NCBI GenBank assembly: GCA_037101405.1
Contig: AP017965.1
Span: 62,001-126,000 of the forward strand
DNA length: 64,000 bases
Source: Candidatus Megaera polyxenophila
Lineage (GTDB): Bacteria; Pseudomonadota; Alphaproteobacteria; Rickettsiales; Rickettsiaceae
Direction of reading: 5' to 3'
Translations under genes and position numbers: made by a program
The notes under the pieces: model-generated
The model's database searches: none
What the model saw: only the letters and a program-made list of their open reading frames with translations
Told to the model about the DNA's origin: nothing
Part shown: one piece after another, positions 55,148 to 63,257 of the stretch
Layout: each line of letters starts with the position of its first letter
How positions within the stretch are numbered: position 1 is the stretch's first letter

Positions 55148-56842
55148 ATGGGTCATATACTTTCTAGCCTTACTCAGTCTAACCTTACTAATCTACAATT
55201 AGTTGATTTTACTAATGTACCTACCGATCCGATTATAGTAGATAGCATTAGTGATATAGACCATAAGATTTTAAATAAGGTACTAGTTAGATATAGGACA
55301 AATGGATTTAGCATTATTGAATACAAAGAAGAAATAGATGAAATAGTTATATTAAAGCTAGCTGAATTACTAAATTTAGGTAAAGTTTTTGTTCCTCCTT
55401 TGTACAAGCGTGGTTTATATAAGACAAGTGGTGTCTCTACAGTCAAAAGCACAAATAATGACAATAAAAATCATAAAGTTTTTGAAAGTGAAGCTAGTAT
55501 AGATTTGCACTGTGATGGTACACTACAACCGATAGGATTTGTTCAAACAACAATTTTAGCTTGTAAATATTCTGCATCTTTGGGCGGTGAAAGTACTTTA
55601 TTTAATTCTACAGCTGCTTATTATGAACTTTTTCAAAATGATAGAGAGGCTGCATTAGCTATGGCTTCTGATTGTTCTTTAATAAGACAAGCTAATTTGA
55701 ATAATTGCGGGGATAAGAATATAGGTCCAGTATTTGCTATAAAAAATGGTGAACTTGTATGTGCATATTCTGTTACACAAACTGATAGTTTTATGGCATC
55801 TTATAACACAGATATGGCAGCACTTAAGCGAGCTATAGAATTTATGCGTAATTCTGCTTTACCAGGTAGTAAATATAATTATCAACATAAATTAAGTTCA
55901 GGACAAATTCTGATTTTTGCTAACTCTAAGGTTTCTCATGGAAGGTTAAAGTATCAAAATTCTAATAATACAAACAGGTGTATGTTTAGAGCACTATTTT
56001 TACAAAAAATCAAAGACCCAGGTGAGGAAATATTTAATCAATTAAAGGAAAAAATTATGACAAAGGAAAAAGATATACTCAATTTAAATAAGAAAGATGT
56101 TGCTGCCTGGTGGCAATTTCGAAATCAAAAAGAAGATTTATACCAAGAGACTTATAATATCTCTAACAAACTTCATAAAAATGGTGGTGAAATTAAAATA
56201 GTAAAAGGACCTATAGATAATTGTTCCGGAGTAAAATTAAACGGAGTATCTCAATGGTTAAATAGCAATGAAGTAATTTTAGATACTGAAGCCGGTTATA
56301 CTGTAGCAGCTTGGGTACGTGTTGATAGTGATGTAGTAGGTGAAGGTTTAAAGTTTAAGCAAGGAGAACATGCATTTACTGCAGTAAGTCAGGATGCACT
56401 AACACATAGTGCATTTTACCTTGGAATAAGAGAAGTAGAAACTAAAATATCTTCAGGTTTGTTAGCGCAAACCATAAGGTGGAATTTTACTGTAGCTCCA
56501 ATAGATGGGAGTGAGACCGGACCTGTTGAGTGGCAGCATGCATATACTCAAACTCCTCTTAGTGATGATATAATGGATAAGTGGTTTTTATTAGTGGGAG
56601 TTTGTAATGCTGAAGCAAGAAAGATAAGTCTTTATGTAATTAATACTAAAGAAAAAAACACTATATCGATGCCACAGGATTTTATCTTATTGCCTACAGA
56701 TAGAGGTATACAAATTGGAAAAGGGAAATGGCTTCAACGTAATGTAGATTTTTGGCCTGGTAGTGTAGGGCCAGTCAAATTATTTTCTTATGCTTTAAAT
56801 GAAAAAGAAGTAAATCAGTTAGCTAAAGAAAATAATTTGTAG
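55148..56842 (+). CDS. TauD/TfdA-type dioxygenase fused to a LamG/ConA-like domain
   Basis: A 564-residue fusion. Residues about 20-300 are a TauD/clavaminate-synthase-like 2OG-Fe(II) dioxygenase. The iron ligands are H121 and D123 in DLHCDGTLQP and H264 in VSHGRLKYQ, with the Arg for 2-oxoglutarate in NRCMFRALFLQ. Residues about 320-564 form a concanavalin/LamG-like sandwich (GVKLNGVSQWLNSNEVIL, AGYTVAAWVRVDSD, GPVKLFSYALNEKEVNQLA). LamG domains bind sugars or serve as scaffolds. Fusing one to a cytosolic oxygenase may tether it to a carrier-bound or glycosylated intermediate. No signal peptide. The P450 gene follows after 27 bases, so the two form an operon and probably act in sequence. Confidence 0.85.
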   Translation: MGHILSSLTQSNLTNLQLVDFTNVPTDPIIVDSISDIDHKILNKVLVRYRTNGFSIIEYKEEIDEIVILKLAELLNLGKVFVPPLYKRGLYKTSGVSTVKSTNNDNKNHKVFESEASIDLHCDGTLQPIGFVQTTILACKYSASLGGESTLFNSTAAYYELFQNDREAALAMASDCSLIRQANLNNCGDKNIGPVFAIKNGELVCAYSVTQTDSFMASYNTDMAALKRAIEFMRNSALPGSKYNYQHKLSSGQILIFANSKVSHGRLKYQNSNNTNRCMFRALFLQKIKDPGEEIFNQLKEKIMTKEKDILNLNKKDVAAWWQFRNQKEDLYQETYNISNKLHKNGGEIKIVKGPIDNCSGVKLNGVSQWLNSNEVILDTEAGYTVAAWVRVDSDVVGEGLKFKQGEHAFTAVSQDALTHSAFYLGIREVETKISSGLLAQTIRWNFTVAPIDGSETGPVEWQHAYTQTPLSDDIMDKWFLLVGVCNAEARKISLYVINTKEKNTISMPQDFILLPTDRGIQIGKGKWLQRNVDFWPGSVGPVKLFSYALNEKEVNQLAKENNL

Positions 56843-56869
56843 ATACTATAGTTATATAATTATATTCAT

Positions 56870-58069
56870 ATGAAATCAGAGCCAGAAGTTTTAAATCCTA
56901 ATTTGCTTTTAGAACCTACTTTTCATCAAACAGATGAAAAGTATAAGCTATGGCAAATAATGAGAAATAATTATCCAATTTTCCTTCATCAGCATGATGA
57001 TTTTCCAATTTGTTATTCGATAACACGTTATGAAGATGTAAAAAGAGTTTATAAAGATCCTAGTTTATTTAGCTCAGCAAAAGGGGTTTTATTACGCAGT
57101 AATAAACAAGGAGAGGATCCAGGGGCTAATTTAACTTTAGCCTTAACTGATCCACCAAAGCATCGTAAGTTACGTGATATAGCGTCAAAATGGTTTTCTG
57201 CTAGTTATGTCAAGATGATAGAATTTGAGGTAATGCAGCAGATTAAAACATTGTTTTTTACAGCTTTAAGTAATGGTGGGTGTGATATTACACAAGACGT
57301 TACTAGCCCTTTAACCTTGTCAGTTACTTGTTCTATTTTAGGAGTCCCAGAATCACAACATAAAGCTGTTCTTAGGTGTTGTCATGAAGCATTTACTAAT
57401 GGAACAGCATTGATTAATAATAAGGATTTTATGATCTTTATAAGTGAATTCATGCAATATAAACAATTAAATCCAGGAAATGATTTAGCAAGTGCCATAA
57501 TCCTAGCTTTTATTGATGACAAAAAACTTACTGAAAAAGAAATATTATTAAATTTTGAAAATTTAATAGGAGCTACAGAGAATGCTTCTTTATCTTTATC
57601 ATCTGGCATTCTTGCAATGATTAAATATAAAGGAAACATAAAATTACTCAAAAAAGATCGTAGTTTAATGCCCCTAGCAGTTGATGAAATATTACGCTGG
57701 GCTTCAAGTGCAAGCCATAGTATGAGGACTGTAACGAAAGATGTGATGTTTTATGATACAAAATTATTTGCAGGGGATAAAGTACTTCTATGGCTACCTT
57801 CAGCTAACAGAGACCAAAGTATTTTTGATCAACCTGATTCGTTTGATATTACTAGATCACCTAATCCTCACCTTGCTCTAGGATATGGAGAACATTTTTG
57901 TATAGGAAATCTTTTAGGAAAAATGCAAGCTAGATTATTACTTAGTGAAATACTAGACTCTAATTTAGAGATCGAATTAGCCGCCCCACCCCAATTTTTA
58001 TCATCAATTCACGTTAATGGACCTGAATATTTACCTGTTATAATCAGAAGGTCATCAATGAATGAATAA
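56870..58069 (+). CDS. cytochrome P450
   Basis: A 399-residue soluble bacterial P450. The heme loop LGYGEHFCIGNLLGKMQAR contains Cys344, the ExxR motif is VDEILRWAS, and the substrate/dimer region is TDPPKHRKLRDIASKWFS. In the I helix the usual Asp/Glu-Thr pair reads LIGATENASLSL, so the proton-relay Thr is replaced by Asn. This occurs in P450s with unusual chemistry or where the substrate supplies the hydroxyl. P450s are almost absent from Rickettsia, so horizontal gain is likely. It needs electron donors (ferredoxin and reductase) not present in the window. It should oxidise the polyketide or a carrier-bound substrate. Confidence 0.93.
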   Translation: MKSEPEVLNPNLLLEPTFHQTDEKYKLWQIMRNNYPIFLHQHDDFPICYSITRYEDVKRVYKDPSLFSSAKGVLLRSNKQGEDPGANLTLALTDPPKHRKLRDIASKWFSASYVKMIEFEVMQQIKTLFFTALSNGGCDITQDVTSPLTLSVTCSILGVPESQHKAVLRCCHEAFTNGTALINNKDFMIFISEFMQYKQLNPGNDLASAIILAFIDDKKLTEKEILLNFENLIGATENASLSLSSGILAMIKYKGNIKLLKKDRSLMPLAVDEILRWASSASHSMRTVTKDVMFYDTKLFAGDKVLLWLPSANRDQSIFDQPDSFDITRSPNPHLALGYGEHFCIGNLLGKMQARLLLSEILDSNLEIELAAPPQFLSSIHVNGPEYLPVIIRRSSMNE

Positions 58070-58078
58070 TTATTTTAT

Positions 58079-59200
58079 TCATTCATGATTATCATGAAAA
58101 GATTCTCCTATAATTTCAGATTGTGAGTGTTGATTACCGTGGTCTTCAAGATAATCACCAACTATTTCCTTGAGAACACGCCATGAATTAGCTTTTTCAA
58201 TTACATTTGTATTAGTTAATTCAGCACTAACTATTAGTGCTTTCCATAATCCCCAACCTCGTCCTCTAATCCACACATCCTCGTTAGTTTGTAGAAATGA
58301 ATTGAACTCTTTTCTTGTTTCTTTATCAAAAAATGTCCATGCTATAGCTAAATCACATGCTGGATCGCCTGAGCCAAGCATACCAAAATCAATAACTGCA
58401 CTCAATTTACCTTTATTAACCAATAAATTACCTGCACTAACATCTCCATGAAGCCAAACTGGTTTAGTATTCCAGACTGTACTAGCCGATTCCTCCCATA
58501 TTTTTGTTATAACTAGAGCATCCATTTTATCTTTTAAAGCTTCAATTGCCAGTCTTACTTCTTTATCATAATGAGATAGAGGAGCTCCTCTATAAAAATT
58601 ATGAATCCCTGGAGTAGGAGCGCCATCAGAATCAATTTTTTGTAATGTATTTAAAAAATTTGCTAGTTGTCTAGCAAATTCTGGTAAACTAGCTACTTTT
58701 GCTTTTGCAGCAATTTCTCCATCTATCCACTTGTATATTGACCATTTCCATGGATATATTTCATCTTCATGACCAATTTCTATTGGTTCAGGAATTCTTA
58801 AAGGAAGCAAAGGAGATAACTTAGGCAACCACTTATATTCTTTTTCTACTTGTACTTCATATTTTTTAGCACTAGGCATACGTATGAGCATATCTTCTCC
58901 TAAACGAAAAACCCTATTATCCCATCCCCCTGGTAATATAGGGCTTATTGGATAATCCTTAAATTTGGGAAATTGCTTAGTTATTAAACGTGATACCAAA
59001 AACTTATCTATTACTGGTGACAATTCTTGATTAGAACTCAAGAGTTCTATATTCTTTGTACCTGAAGTGATATAATCATCATTAGTAGAATAATATCTAA
59101 CTAAATGTTTTTTATGTTGTAGAAATTTTGTCCCTCTTAAGGCCGATGAGCCCGATCCCATTATGGCAAAACATGTATATAATCCTTGGAATATTTTCAT
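58079..59200 (-). CDS. aminoglycoside phosphotransferase-family (APH) kinase
   Basis: A 373-residue protein from the ATG at 59200. The kinase core starts at about residue 80 (PILPGGWDNRVFRLGEDMLI), with the Brenner motif WLHGDVSAGNLLVNKGKLSA and the DFG-like AVIDFGMLGSGDPACDLA. These enzymes phosphorylate hydroxyls of aminoglycosides or related small molecules. The first 80 residues are an extra segment (LYTCFAIMGSGSSALRGTKF, then HLVRYYST) outside the usual family length. It may be a biosynthetic kinase or the producer's resistance gene. It stands alone on the minus strand, convergent with the P450 gene, whose stop is ten bases away. Confidence 0.9.
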   Translation of the reverse strand: MKIFQGLYTCFAIMGSGSSALRGTKFLQHKKHLVRYYSTNDDYITSGTKNIELLSSNQELSPVIDKFLVSRLITKQFPKFKDYPISPILPGGWDNRVFRLGEDMLIRMPSAKKYEVQVEKEYKWLPKLSPLLPLRIPEPIEIGHEDEIYPWKWSIYKWIDGEIAAKAKVASLPEFARQLANFLNTLQKIDSDGAPTPGIHNFYRGAPLSHYDKEVRLAIEALKDKMDALVITKIWEESASTVWNTKPVWLHGDVSAGNLLVNKGKLSAVIDFGMLGSGDPACDLAIAWTFFDKETRKEFNSFLQTNEDVWIRGRGWGLWKALIVSAELTNTNVIEKANSWRVLKEIVGDYLEDHGNQHSQSEIIGESFHDNHE

Positions 59201-59389
59201 ATATAAATAATTTTTATTAAGTTGCAATCATTGTTTGATTATCTTTCTAATTGATACACCTTATACTTTAGCAAAATTATAGATTATCGTAAATAAATTA
59301 TTTTATCATTTGTATAAAATAACTTGCTCCCTTCAATAATAATTACATAACTTACTATGTATAATGCTAGTTGTACTTTATTGGTTATA
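59201..59389. other. intergenic between ABC exporter and APH kinase
   Basis: About 190 AT-rich bases between two genes on the same strand, downstream of the exporter stop. The spacing suggests the kinase has its own promoter. No stem-loop was assigned. Confidence 0.3.
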
Positions 59390-61246
59390 CTATATAAAAC
59401 CTTGAATTTGACGATTCCACAATTTTGAGTATACTCCACGTTTTTCTAATAAAGAACTATGACTACCTTCTTCTATTATCTTGCCATCATCAATTATTAA
59501 GAGACGATCCATACTCGTCAGTGTCGATAGCCTATGAGCAATAGATAAAACAGTTTTTCCTTCCATAATCTCTTGTAAATTATCTTGAATTACTGCTTCT
59601 AAGTTACTATCTAGTGCACTAGTCGCTTCGTCTAAAATCAAAATAGGAGAATTTTTTAGTATAACTCTTGCTATTGCAATTCTTTGCTTCTGCCCCCCTG
59701 ATAGTTTAATTCCTTTTTCTCCAACATTGGCATTATATCCTGAATTCCCATCAGAATCTCTAAATTCTTTTATAAATTCATGTGCTCCAGCTCTTTTAGC
59801 TGCTTCAATTATTTCTTGCTCTGTAGCGGAAGGATTTGCTATTAGTAAATTATCTCTTATTGATCTATGGAATAATAAAGTATCCTGGGTTATTACACTG
59901 ATTTTTGATCTAAGTAGATCATGTTTAACCATCTTAATATCTTGTCCATCTATAAAAATCTTGCCTTTTTGAGGATCATACAATCTAACTAATAATTTAA
60001 TAATTGTAGATTTTCCTACACCTGAACTCCCTACTAAACCTACTTTTTCACCTGGAAAAAGCTTCATATTAAAATCTTTTAATATTTTTTTACTATTCTT
60101 ATCGTAACAAAAGGAGATATTATTAAAATCAATATACCCTTTAGTAACCATAAATGAAGTATTTTTATAATCTGTATTATTCTCTTTACTTTTATACTGA
60201 AGAATGTTGATACCATCTTGTACAGTGCCAATGTGTTCAAAAAGATCTGCTATTACCCACATAGCCCACTGCGATATACTACTAAACCTTAAAGCAATAG
60301 CAGTTGATGCAGCAACTGCTCCTGGCCCAACTTGACCTAATATCATTGCATAAAATGTTAAAATAAATACTACAAAGGTCATTATAATACTAAGTGTATA
60401 TACTATAAGATCAAAATAGCTTACTAACCTTTGTTGTTTATACACTGGAATCATCATTTGTTGCATACCGCTTTTTGTATACTCAAGTTCCTTATTAGAA
60501 TGAGAAAATAATTTTACTGAAATAATGTTAGAGTATATATCTGATATTAAACCTGTAATAAATGATCTTTCCTTAGCTTGTTCTTGAGCTACTTGTGTTA
60601 ATTTAGGTATAAAATGAATACATATAATTATATAAAAAATTAACCATATGAAAAAAGGTAATAATAGGATCAAATCAAATTTTGCTAATACTATTGAAGC
60701 AGAAAGAAAATATATAGATATAAATATACTAGTATCACATAATGATATTATTACATTTCTTACAGCTAGCGCTGTTTGCATTACTTTTGTTGCAAGATCA
60801 CCAGAAAATTCATTACTAAAAAAATCTACATCTCTCTTTAAAAGTACTTTATGAAATTTCCATCTTAACATCATTGGAAAATTTCCTTGAATTGTTTGAA
60901 ATTTAAAGAGAGTTAAAAACATTATTGTAATTGGGCTAAGAAGAATCAATATGCCAAACACAAGTAAATAATATTTACATTCTTCCCAAATATTATTAAA
61001 ATCTGTCAGCGATACAACATGGTCTACTATTTGTCCAAGTATAAAAAAAATTAAAGATTCAAAAGTTCCTGCTAGACAGGAAAAGAACATCATTGCTGCT
61101 ATATACTTTTTAAATCCGTAAGCAGAATTCCAAAGAAACAAAAAAAATCTATTAGAGCTTACAGTTAAAATTTCAGATGGATAAGGATCTACTAATTTTT
61201 CAAAAAAAGTACAAATTTTATTTAATATTCCTAGATTTTTTAGCAC
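59390..61246 (-). CDS. ABC exporter (type IV, MsbA-like, fused TMD-NBD)
   Basis: A 618-residue half-transporter. The N-terminal membrane domain has six helices (about 40-350) and the ATPase domain is complete: Walker A GLVGSSGVGKST, Q-loop VITQDTLLF, signature KLSGGQKQRIAIARVIL, Walker B PILILDEATSALD and H-loop SIAHRLSTL. It starts with GTG behind AAGGAG. It works as a homodimer that exports lipids, peptides or drugs. It is the last gene of a three-gene unit with the two secreted methyltransferase-like proteins (gap 32 bases). It is a natural candidate for exporting the cluster's product. Confidence 0.93.
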   Translation of the reverse strand: MLKNLGILNKICTFFEKLVDPYPSEILTVSSNRFFLFLWNSAYGFKKYIAAMMFFSCLAGTFESLIFFILGQIVDHVVSLTDFNNIWEECKYYLLVFGILILLSPITIMFLTLFKFQTIQGNFPMMLRWKFHKVLLKRDVDFFSNEFSGDLATKVMQTALAVRNVIISLCDTSIFISIYFLSASIVLAKFDLILLLPFFIWLIFYIIICIHFIPKLTQVAQEQAKERSFITGLISDIYSNIISVKLFSHSNKELEYTKSGMQQMMIPVYKQQRLVSYFDLIVYTLSIIMTFVVFILTFYAMILGQVGPGAVAASTAIALRFSSISQWAMWVIADLFEHIGTVQDGINILQYKSKENNTDYKNTSFMVTKGYIDFNNISFCYDKNSKKILKDFNMKLFPGEKVGLVGSSGVGKSTIIKLLVRLYDPQKGKIFIDGQDIKMVKHDLLRSKISVITQDTLLFHRSIRDNLLIANPSATEQEIIEAAKRAGAHEFIKEFRDSDGNSGYNANVGEKGIKLSGGQKQRIAIARVILKNSPILILDEATSALDSNLEAVIQDNLQEIMEGKTVLSIAHRLSTLTSMDRLLIIDDGKIIEEGSHSSLLEKRGVYSKLWNRQIQGFI

Positions 61247-61278
61247 TAATCTACTCCTTATAATTATAAATAAAAATA

Positions 61279-62196
61279 CTAATCATAGTTAAAATTTATA
61301 ACATCTATATTAATTCTATGATACGTAGGGTGCATATTTTGTAGTATTGTATATTTATTTTCAAGTTGCGATAAAAATTGCAAACCAAATTTTGTTTTTT
61401 TGATAACTGGTATAATTAATCGTCGGCATGAATTGGAAATAGAGAGGCTTATTTTTCCTCCTATTTTTGTTATGCGTTCAAGATTTGGATATAAACTAGG
61501 ATTAAGAAATACACTACAAGGGACATTTTCAAATTCTACATTATCAAACCTGTGATCAGGAATTTGCTTCATATCAGCTTTACTGGTAATAGAACCTAGC
61601 ATATCAGGCTCTACAGAACTATCTATATTTAAAGTGTAATATCTTTCTAGGGTATAAGTGTTTTTTAATTCAAATGCTTTTTTATAAAGATCTTTTTTCT
61701 CATACAAGGTTTTTATATAGTTTAATTTTTCTTTTTTTGATTTAAATAGTTGCCCGGTATGTTGATTATGTTTTAAATCTCCAGACTCAATTTTTTTTAT
61801 TATCAAGTCAATATTGTTGCATTCATCTATTACATTTATTAGAACTGTTTTTCCTTGATTATCTCCTGATATACCAGATTTTTTACCACCTCCAATGACT
61901 AAAGTATCTCCTAAGAATGATTTTACATTCCTACCTTTAAAATTTTTATTAAAGAATGCAGGAGATTTTTTATTTACCTCAGTTATAGCTTCAATTTCTT
62001 CAATAATTAGGGGGTTGTGCTTTGGTGTATCTTTTCTTGCAATTAAAAACTGATCTGAATTTAGTATTTTCTTAAACTCTTTTAGTGTCATAACTTTATC
62101 ACTATGCTTTTTTAAATTAGCACTGTATGAGTTTTGTAATCCATAAAAAGTTAAGATAAAAAAAATAACTATATATTTAAGGCTTTTACTAATCAT
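61279..62196 (-). CDS. secreted methyltransferase-like protein, copy A
   Basis: A 305-residue protein with a signal peptide (YIVIFFILTFYGLQNSYSA). The mature part has the outline of a class I methyltransferase: a glycine motif TLVIGGGKKSG, an acidic strand end YYTLNIDSSVEPDMLGSIT, then HRFDNVEFENVPCSVFLNP and LERITKIGGKISLS, as in enzymes that detect their substrate beside a loop FDxVxFExVP. About 100 residues of inserted helices split motif I from the acidic strand. Its start overlaps the end of copy B by eight bases. Export is unusual for a SAM-using enzyme, as SAM is cytosolic, so it may be a host-directed protein or have lost catalysis. Confidence 0.55.
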   Translation of the reverse strand: MISKSLKYIVIFFILTFYGLQNSYSANLKKHSDKVMTLKEFKKILNSDQFLIARKDTPKHNPLIIEEIEAITEVNKKSPAFFNKNFKGRNVKSFLGDTLVIGGGKKSGISGDNQGKTVLINVIDECNNIDLIIKKIESGDLKHNQHTGQLFKSKKEKLNYIKTLYEKKDLYKKAFELKNTYTLERYYTLNIDSSVEPDMLGSITSKADMKQIPDHRFDNVEFENVPCSVFLNPSLYPNLERITKIGGKISLSISNSCRRLIIPVIKKTKFGLQFLSQLENKYTILQNMHPTYHRINIDVINFNYD

Positions 62197-63133
62197 TTGT
62201 AACCTCTATTTGATAAGAACCAGAACCAGCAGTGTAGTTATCAAAGTAATTTTTAAAAAGTTTATTTTCTAATTTTTCTATAAATTGAGAAGCAAACTTT
62301 GTTTTCTTGATTACTGGGATTATTAACCTTCCACATTCACTAGATACTGAAAAGTTTATTTTTCCTCCTATTTTTGTTATGCGTTCAAGATTTGGATATA
62401 AATTAGGATCAAGAAATACACTACAAGGAACATTTTCAAATTCTACATTATCAAACCTGTGATCAGGAATTTCTCTTAAATCATAGTTATTAGTAATAGA
62501 AGCAAGTATATCAGGTTTAACATTTGGTTCTATGTTCAGAGTATAGAATTTATCTAAAGTATCTTGATTCTTTAATAAAAATGCTTTTTTGTACAAAACT
62601 TTTTTAAGTTTTAATTGTTTTATATAATCTTTTTTTTCTTTATTTGTTGTAAACTTTTTCCCTGTATGCTTATCATATTCCCATTGCCCGGAACGCAATT
62701 TATTAATTACTTCATCTATTTGTTGAAGCTCATTCTCTATATTAATCAATACAGTTATTCCATCATTTTCACCACGATTACCAGATAATTTCCCTCCTCC
62801 AATAAATAAACACTCTCCCATAAATTGATTGATATGTCTATTTTTGTCAAAAAGACCACCGTAACTTTTATATTCGTTTCTTTTAGCTTCCTCTATCATC
62901 AATACTTCGTGTCTATTTAGTGGTAATACAGAGGGGATTTTATTGTATTTGACTAATAAAGAGTCTTGATTTAGAACATTGATAAATTTATCTAAATCCA
63001 TGACTTCATTACTAGAAGCAAAACATATTGTTATTTGAAATAAAATATATATTAAAATAATAATATGATATAATTTTCTGTAAGTGTAAATTATACCCAT
63101 AACCATCTCAAATATTGAATTTTTCATTACCAT
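62189..63133 (-). CDS. secreted methyltransferase-like protein, copy B
   Basis: A 314-residue paralog of copy A. A longer hydrophobic leader (LYHIIILIYILFQITICFAS) forms the signal peptide. It shares ECLFIGGGKLSG, FYTLNIEPNVKPDILASIT, the identical block DHRFDNVEFENVPCSVFLDP and LERITKIGGKINFS. The block just named is nearly unchanged between copies at the DNA level while the flanks diverge, which suggests strong constraint or local gene conversion. It heads the operon with copy A and the ABC exporter. Function unknown. Confidence 0.55.
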   Translation of the reverse strand: MVMKNSIFEMVMGIIYTYRKLYHIIILIYILFQITICFASSNEVMDLDKFINVLNQDSLLVKYNKIPSVLPLNRHEVLMIEEAKRNEYKSYGGLFDKNRHINQFMGECLFIGGGKLSGNRGENDGITVLINIENELQQIDEVINKLRSGQWEYDKHTGKKFTTNKEKKDYIKQLKLKKVLYKKAFLLKNQDTLDKFYTLNIEPNVKPDILASITNNYDLREIPDHRFDNVEFENVPCSVFLDPNLYPNLERITKIGGKINFSVSSECGRLIIPVIKKTKFASQFIEKLENKLFKNYFDNYTAGSGSYQIEVTND

Positions 63134-63257
63134 AACAAATTTAATCTATAACCTAACTAAGTTAAAATGCAAGTAGTTTTATATAGTATCATTTGCAATT
63201 ATTAATAATAAACATTATAAATATTTGTTACAGTCAATTTGAGGGATGGTCAAAACT

